Assembly: GCA_013297585.1 (NCBI GenBank)
Contig: JAAFHG010000125.1
Coordinates: forward strand, 1 to 9,242
Direction: 5' to 3'
Length of the DNA stretch: 9,242 bases
Origin: Chitinophagales bacterium
GTDB taxonomy: Bacteria; Bacteroidota; Bacteroidia; Chitinophagales; Chitinophagaceae
Part shown: piece by piece, positions 4,884-9,242 of the stretch
Numbering within the stretch: position 1 is the first letter of the stretch
How the letters are laid out: each line of letters begins with the position of its first letter
Made by a program: the position numbers and the translations under genes
Notes under the pieces: model-generated
Databases searched by the model: none
Told to the model about the DNA's origin: nothing
The model's input: the letters and a program-made list of their open reading frames with translations, nothing else

Positions 4884-7202
4884 ATGTGGTACAGTTTAGG
4901 TAAGTTCATTTTAAAATATCGATTACCATTATTAGCTATTTTAATGGTCATTAATGGCTTTGCAATCAGTTTGGCTTTAAAAGTAAAAATAGGTTACGAT
5001 TTTACAAGAGCCATCCCAACCGACAACCCTAAATACCAAGATATGCAAGCATTTAAAGCCAAGTTTGGTGACGATGCAGGCACGGTGGTAATTGGTATTC
5101 AAAGCAAAGAATTCTTTACACCAAAAGTATTTAATGCTGTAGGTAAGCTACAACAAAACTTAAAAAAAGTACCCGATGTTACAGATGTACTAAGCGTACC
5201 AGAAGCATTGAATTTAATTAACGATACCGCTTCACAAAGCTTTAAAACCGAGCGCATATTTCAATACAATTATACCTCACAAACACAGCTAGACAGCGCT
5301 AGAACGGCGTTTGAAAGTTTACCCTTTTACAGAGGCTTATTATACAATGCAGATTCAAGTGCCTATTTAGTAGCAGTAGGTGTAAATAAAGATACCTTAA
5401 ACAGTAAAAGCCGCACAAGGTTGATTGCAACTGTATTAGAGCCAGTAAAGCAATTTGAAAAAGAGTCAGGAATTACGGTGCAAATTAGTGGCTTGCCATA
5501 TTTACGCACCATAATAGGCGATAGAATTAAGCATGAAATGAATTATTTTTTAATTGCGTCTTTCTTACTATCTGCTTTAACGCTCTACTTGTTTTTCCGT
5601 AGCATCAGCACTACTATTATGAGCTTATTGGTGGTAGGTATGGGTGTCATTTGGAGCCTTGCAACCATGCAACTATTTGGCTACAATATCACTTTGCTTA
5701 CAGCAATTATTCCACCATTAATTGTAGTAATTGGTGTACCTAACTGTATTTACTTCTTAAACAAATACCACACAGCTTATAAAGACACTGGTAACAAAGA
5801 AGAAGCACTACGTACCATGGTTGGTCGCATGGGTATAGTAACATTGTTTTGCAATATTGCTGCTGCCATTGGCTTTGCTGTATTTGCTTTAACACGTAGT
5901 GCTTTGCTAAAAGAGTTTGGTATGGTAAGCGGCATCAACATTATGTTGCTATTCATCATTTCACTCATTTTCATACCAGCAGTATTAAGCTATTTACCTG
6001 CACCTAAACCTAAAGAAATTAAGTATTTAGACAATCGTTTCTTAGAATCTTTATTAACTAAAATTGAAAATTTAGCCTTTAAAAAAGCCAAGCTTGTTTA
6101 CGCTGTAACCTTTGCTATCACTGCATTTGCAATAGTTGGTTTGTTTAAACTGCGTAGCGAAGGTTTTATAGTAGATGATTTACCTAAAAAAGATAAAATC
6201 TATACCGATCTTAAATGGTTTGAAAGCAATTTTGAAGGTGTAATGCCATTAGAAATAATGGTTGATACCAAAAAGAAAAAAGGCTTATTTAGAAGCACCA
6301 AACCATTAGAAAAAATAGATGAATTATCAGCCTATATAGAAGCCAAACCAGAAACAGGCAAGGCATTATCGTTTGTAGAAGGTTTAAAATTTGCCAAGCA
6401 AGCCTATTTTGATGGTGACACCAATAGCTACGCAATACCAAGCATGGGCGACTTAGCATTTATCGGTACTTATTTAACACCAAAACCCGGCGCAACACCA
6501 CAAAGTGGCGGTGCAATAAAACTGCTAAATAAGTTTTTAGATAGCAACAAACAAGTAGCTAGAATTTCGGTAAACATGAAAGATGTAGGTAGCCAAAAAC
6601 TACCGTTATTGCTTGCAGATTTTGAGAAAAAGAGCAATGAAATATTTGATACTGCTGCATACAAAGTAACATTTACAGGTAGCAGCGTTACCTTTTTAGA
6701 AGGCTCTAGCTTTATTATTAAAGGCTTGCGAGATAGCATTTTCTGGGCATTTTTATTAATCACGTTGTGCATGTTGTACCTGTTTAGGTCGTTTAGAATT
6801 TTGGTGTGTTCGCTTATTCCAAACATTATTCCGTTATTGATTACTGCTGGCATTATGGGTTGGGTAGGCGTACCATTAAAACCATCAACCGTATTGGTAT
6901 TTAGCATTGCACTTGGTATAGCTATAGATGTAACCATACGGTTTTTAATCAATTACAAGCAAGAGCTGCCAGACAATAACAACCAAGTAACACCTACTTT
7001 AATACTTACTATTCATCATACAGGTATTAGTATTATTTACACCTCATTGGTGTTGATTGCAGGCTTTATCATCTTTTGTTTTAGCAGCTTTGGTGGTACT
7101 ATTGCGCTCGGTTGGCTTACATCATTAACTTTAGTGGTGGGTACATTAACCAACTTAATTTTACTACCAGTGCTTATTCGTAGTATGATACGTGGAAAAT
7201 AA
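4884..7202 (+). CDS. MMPL/RND-superfamily exporter (COG1033-like)
   Basis: This 772-aa inner-membrane protein has the RND layout of two halves, each one helix, a large periplasmic domain and five more helices. Helices fall near residues 13-34, 220-237, 244-262, 270-292, 318-337 and 350-369, then 403-421, 616-634, 637-655, 668-690, 711-732 and 742-763. The periplasmic domains are about 35-219 and 422-615. The domain after helix 1 begins with IGYDFTRAIPTDNPKYQDM, typical of COG1033 predicted exporters related to MmpL and HpnN lipid carriers. Helix 10 has the conserved GIAIDVTIRF with Asp 682, whereas helix 4 has GVPNCIYF and no acidic residue. The substrate is unknown; lipid-like or hydrophobic cargo is a family-based guess. 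The ATG at 4884 is preferred because an upstream extension would translate the palindrome and tandem repeat. The PAP2-like neighbour fits an envelope-lipid context. Confidence 0.93.
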   Translation: MWYSLGKFILKYRLPLLAILMVINGFAISLALKVKIGYDFTRAIPTDNPKYQDMQAFKAKFGDDAGTVVIGIQSKEFFTPKVFNAVGKLQQNLKKVPDVTDVLSVPEALNLINDTASQSFKTERIFQYNYTSQTQLDSARTAFESLPFYRGLLYNADSSAYLVAVGVNKDTLNSKSRTRLIATVLEPVKQFEKESGITVQISGLPYLRTIIGDRIKHEMNYFLIASFLLSALTLYLFFRSISTTIMSLLVVGMGVIWSLATMQLFGYNITLLTAIIPPLIVVIGVPNCIYFLNKYHTAYKDTGNKEEALRTMVGRMGIVTLFCNIAAAIGFAVFALTRSALLKEFGMVSGINIMLLFIISLIFIPAVLSYLPAPKPKEIKYLDNRFLESLLTKIENLAFKKAKLVYAVTFAITAFAIVGLFKLRSEGFIVDDLPKKDKIYTDLKWFESNFEGVMPLEIMVDTKKKKGLFRSTKPLEKIDELSAYIEAKPETGKALSFVEGLKFAKQAYFDGDTNSYAIPSMGDLAFIGTYLTPKPGATPQSGGAIKLLNKFLDSNKQVARISVNMKDVGSQKLPLLLADFEKKSNEIFDTAAYKVTFTGSSVTFLEGSSFIIKGLRDSIFWAFLLITLCMLYLFRSFRILVCSLIPNIIPLLITAGIMGWVGVPLKPSTVLVFSIALGIAIDVTIRFLINYKQELPDNNNQVTPTLILTIHHTGISIIYTSLVLIAGFIIFCFSSFGGTIALGWLTSLTLVVGTLTNLILLPVLIRSMIRGK

Positions 7203-7236
7203 TTTGGTGCTACTGCGCTACAATTTTCTTATTTTG
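7203..7236 (+). promoter_or_regulatory. Weak candidate mscL promoter
   Basis: TTTG at 7203-7206 and TTATTTTG at 7229-7236 (one mismatch to TAnnTTTG) are 22 bp apart, a usable Bacteroidota spacing. They would start a transcript near 7242, about 33 nt before the mscL ATG. In DNA this AT-rich such a match can occur by chance. Confidence 0.25.
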
Positions 7237-7274
7237 CTTTATAAACCTTAATAAACAAACAAAAACTAACGATT

Positions 7275-7688
7275 ATGGGAATGATTAAAGAATTTAAAGA
7301 GTTTGCCATGAAGGGCAATGTGATAGACCTAGCAGTGGGTGTTATCATTGGTGGGGCTTTTGGCAAAATTGTTGGCTCATTAGTAGACGATATTATTATG
7401 CCGCCAATAGGTTATCTTACAGGTGGTGTAGATTTTAGCAAGCTAAAAATTGTTATTAAAGCCGCTGACGAAGCTAATAAAGTGGCTGAAGTGGCTATTA
7501 AATATGGCAATTTTATAAACATTCTAATTCAGTTTATCATCATTGCATTTTGTATTTTCCTTATTGTTAAATCAATTAACACATTAAAGGCAAAAGAAGA
7601 GGCTGCACCTGCACCACCTGCTGAACCAACCGAACCTTCTAGCACCGATAAATTATTAATGGAGATAAGAGATTCGTTGAAAAAATAA
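7275..7688 (+). CDS. mscL: Large-conductance mechanosensitive channel
   Basis: This 137-aa inner-membrane channel opens when membrane tension rises after osmotic downshock and releases small solutes. It keeps the family layout: an N-terminal amphipathic helix IKEFKEFAMKGNVIDLAVGV (4-23), the pore-lining first helix (about 16-44) with GVIIGGAFGKIV and DDIIMPP, a periplasmic loop (about 45-76), the second helix (77-99), and a C-terminal bundle helix ending LLMEIRDSLKK. An Ala/Pro/Glu-rich linker (107-121) joins the last two parts. Length matches E. coli MscL (136 aa). ATG at 7275 is the standard start; ATG at 7281 is possible but less typical. It lies 72 bp after the RND gene and is closed by a strong terminator, so it may be read alone or as the last gene of the run. 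Confidence 0.97.
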   Translation: MGMIKEFKEFAMKGNVIDLAVGVIIGGAFGKIVGSLVDDIIMPPIGYLTGGVDFSKLKIVIKAADEANKVAEVAIKYGNFINILIQFIIIAFCIFLIVKSINTLKAKEEAAPAPPAEPTEPSSTDKLLMEIRDSLKK

Positions 7689-7714
7689 ATTCCCTTACCT
7701 TTATTTTCTTTTTT

Positions 7715-7747
7715 CCCGTCTATACCTTTTGGTGTAGGCGGGTTTTT
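7715..7747 (+). terminator. Rho-independent terminator after mscL
   Basis: CCCGTCTATACC (7715-7726) pairs along its full 12 bp with GGTGTAGGCGGG (7731-7742), including two G-U pairs, around a TTTT loop. Five T residues follow at 7743-7747. The opposite strand has poly-A after the stem, so it acts only on plus-strand transcripts and should not stop the converging MG2-protein mRNA. Confidence 0.9.
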
Positions 7748-7773
7748 ATTTGTGATAAATAAGCGTCAACAAC

Positions 7774-9242
7774 TTATTTTACTGTAAAACCAAAGCTACC
7801 ATACAATGGTCGCACATTGGTAAGCGTTACGCCTTGTACTATTATTTTAAAATCACTTTTTATATCGTTGGTGAAAAAATTAATGCTCGCTCTCCCTACT
7901 TTATCAGTATAAATATTAGGATTCCAGTAAAGCGTTGTTCGTACTTCTGGTTCTTTAGAAGGTTCTTTGTCATAATCAATCATCATAAATTCACTTGGCA
8001 TGGAAATTTGCTTCAGTGGAATTCTATTTTTTTGTTTCGATTCTGCAAAACAACCTGTGTACACAACAGATTTGCCATCTATGCGATAGGTTCGGCCTAT
8101 AATAGGCGGTGTACCAGTTTTATGATTTGGGCAGTTGAGAATATTATTTACACATACAAAACTGGTGCAGAGTGCACTTTGCAGCATTGCCATTTCATTC
8201 TCAGAAATACGAATTTCATTATGCACTACAGATTTTACTATCACATCTTCTAGCCGTTTAATACCTGGAATACTATCTAGTTTTATTTTTTTATAGCGAA
8301 GCAAGGTGTTAAGCGGTTTAGAGATGTTTAGCTTGTTACCGCTGGTAATGAGTTTATCATAATCAGCATCGTATGTCATAAATGTAATGTCGTACTTCTC
8401 GTAAAAATCTGTGTTTAGTACCAATACTTTAGTTTTATTATTATCAACAACTAAGTCACTAGCTGTAATATAAAAGTATCCGTTCTCGCTCACTATTACT
8501 TCTGCAACACCATTGTTAGACAATATATTCAGTGCTTTTGGCAGGTCTTTTTTCTTTTTATTAATGTTGGTAACAATGCCACAAATACCATCAGCATTTC
8601 TCTTTAAAACCAGTTTGCCTTTAGGCGAAAACGATAACACATTTGCCCATTCATAACTTATCCAATTTTGTGTGAGCAATAGCTTATTAATATCATCAAG
8701 ATTAGCTGTGTTATTGGCATAATAGCTATTAGCAAGTGGCGTGTTTCTGTAGTCAAAACTATAGGTAATAGATTTTGCCAAACGGTCATCTATCGTATTT
8801 TTCTCAACTACAGCAATTGAAAAATTAGCGTTTACAGGCTTGCCTTCTTTATCTGTAATTGTAATATCGGCATTTACTTTTTTGCGTGTGCCATAGCTAG
8901 TGCTATTGGTTTTTATTAGTACATTATAAGTTGCTTCCTGTTTGTTTTGTACCATTCTTTCGGCCATAATATTGCCCTTTGTATCAATAATACCAATACT
9001 CAATAATTGTTTCTCGTAGCTGTTTACTGGTAGTGTAATAGTTTGACTTGTATTATTAGCAACTGCTAATTCTTTGCTCCAAAGCACATCATCAAAATTT
9101 CTTACTGTTAAAAGGCAAGCTTCTTTTTCGCCTCTATTAGTAATCGTTGCTTCGTAGTTGCCATCCTTTGTAGGCAAAATATTTAGTGTATAACCATGTG
9201 CCTCTAAAACTGGTTTAAACGGCAATATTTGCTTGATGCCAT
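7774..9242 (-). CDS. MG2-domain envelope protein with degenerate plug-like region, N-terminus outside window
   Basis: The frame stays open to the window edge, so only the last 488 residues are visible; the TTG at 9225 is internal. Numbers below count from that TTG. An alpha-2-macroglobulin MG2-like domain spans about 98-142, with YNVLIKTNSTSYGTRKKVNA followed by DKEGKPVNANFSIAVVEKN. A segment near 319-345 beginning PGIKRLEDVIVK is like the start of a TonB plug domain. A cysteine-rich stretch follows (C353, C358, C365, C392). The C-terminal beta domain (about 428-483) has TTLYWNPNIYTDKVGRASI and FTNDIKSDFKIIVQGV, a pattern I associate with large Bacteroidota envelope proteins of about 800-900 residues. 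Location is probably periplasmic or outer membrane; function is unknown. It converges on mscL, with the stop codon 27 bp past the mscL terminator T tract. Confidence 0.8.
   Translation of the reverse strand, partial: GIKQILPFKPVLEAHGYTLNILPTKDGNYEATITNRGEKEACLLTVRNFDDVLWSKELAVANNTSQTITLPVNSYEKQLLSIGIIDTKGNIMAERMVQNKQEATYNVLIKTNSTSYGTRKKVNADITITDKEGKPVNANFSIAVVEKNTIDDRLAKSITYSFDYRNTPLANSYYANNTANLDDINKLLLTQNWISYEWANVLSFSPKGKLVLKRNADGICGIVTNINKKKKDLPKALNILSNNGVAEVIVSENGYFYITASDLVVDNNKTKVLVLNTDFYEKYDITFMTYDADYDKLITSGNKLNISKPLNTLLRYKKIKLDSIPGIKRLEDVIVKSVVHNEIRISENEMAMLQSALCTSFVCVNNILNCPNHKTGTPPIIGRTYRIDGKSVVYTGCFAESKQKNRIPLKQISMPSEFMMIDYDKEPSKEPEVRTTLYWNPNIYTDKVGRASINFFTNDIKSDFKIIVQGVTLTNVRPLYGSFGFTVK

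Noticed and set aside
6470..6952. 160-codon minus-strand frame opposite the RND gene
   Set aside because: It is a shadow of a confident 772-aa transporter gene; its composition simply mirrors the antisense of coding sequence.
7091..7105. TGG followed by ten bases and GC upstream of mscL, a possible sigma-54 promoter
   Set aside because: The spacing fits and TTGC is present, but the ACG of the -24 element is missing and the site is inside the RND coding sequence about 170 bp before mscL.
7206..7218. GG and GC dinucleotides in the RND-mscL gap, resembling -24/-12 elements
   Set aside because: The spacing is nine bases where ten are needed; sigma-54 promoters are strict on this spacing.
8004..8013. 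TGGCATG and TTTGC inside the MG2-protein gene resembling a sigma-54 promoter
   Set aside because: GG and GC are eleven bases apart and not ten. The site is on the plus strand, antisense within a coding region, with no gene downstream for it to serve.

Overview
The window is AT-rich DNA from a member of the Bacteroidota, probably Chitinophagaceae or a near relative. This rests on candidate promoters of the Bacteroidota type (a TAnnTTTG-like -7 box), A-rich leaders without clear Shine-Dalgarno sequences, a small secreted PepSY-like protein, and a large MG2/plug-like envelope protein of a kind typical of this phylum. The lineage is inferred from protein character, not from a search.

Layout. Positions 1-327 hold no convincing gene, but contain a candidate promoter with an overlapping perfect 14-bp palindrome. 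A small secreted protein (328-777, +) follows and converges on a class III-like polyphosphate kinase 2 (829-1575, -). Their ends meet in one shared hairpin terminator that contains the ppk2 stop codon. The ppk2 gene is divergent from an EamA/DMT permease (1646-2509, +), which appears to start at TTG. Four more genes follow on the + strand: rpoN (2601-4091), a divergent PAP2-like membrane protein (4166-4822), a 12-helix MMPL/RND-superfamily transporter (4884-7202) and mscL (7275-7688, followed by a strong terminator). The window ends inside a convergent MG2-domain protein (7774-9242, -) whose N-terminus lies outside.

How the genes relate. Most products act at the envelope: a secreted protein, a permease, a lipid-phosphatase-like protein, an RND exporter, a mechanosensitive channel and an MG2 protein. 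rpoN is the only transcription factor. The PAP2-like and RND genes are close enough for co-transcription, but gaps of 61-91 bp carrying hairpins separate the + strand genes, so a single operon is uncertain.

Most unusual signal. The spacers upstream of rpoN, the PAP2-like gene and the RND gene are built from repeats. rpoN has an inverted array of 8-bp repeats. The next two genes each have a two-copy 14-bp tandem repeat, different in sequence, ending 1 bp and 0 bp before the start codon. A REP-like unit and a near-perfect 30-bp palindrome lie just upstream of those tandems. I see no defence island, prophage, CRISPR array, tRNA, rRNA or insertion sequence, and no clearly new multi-gene system.
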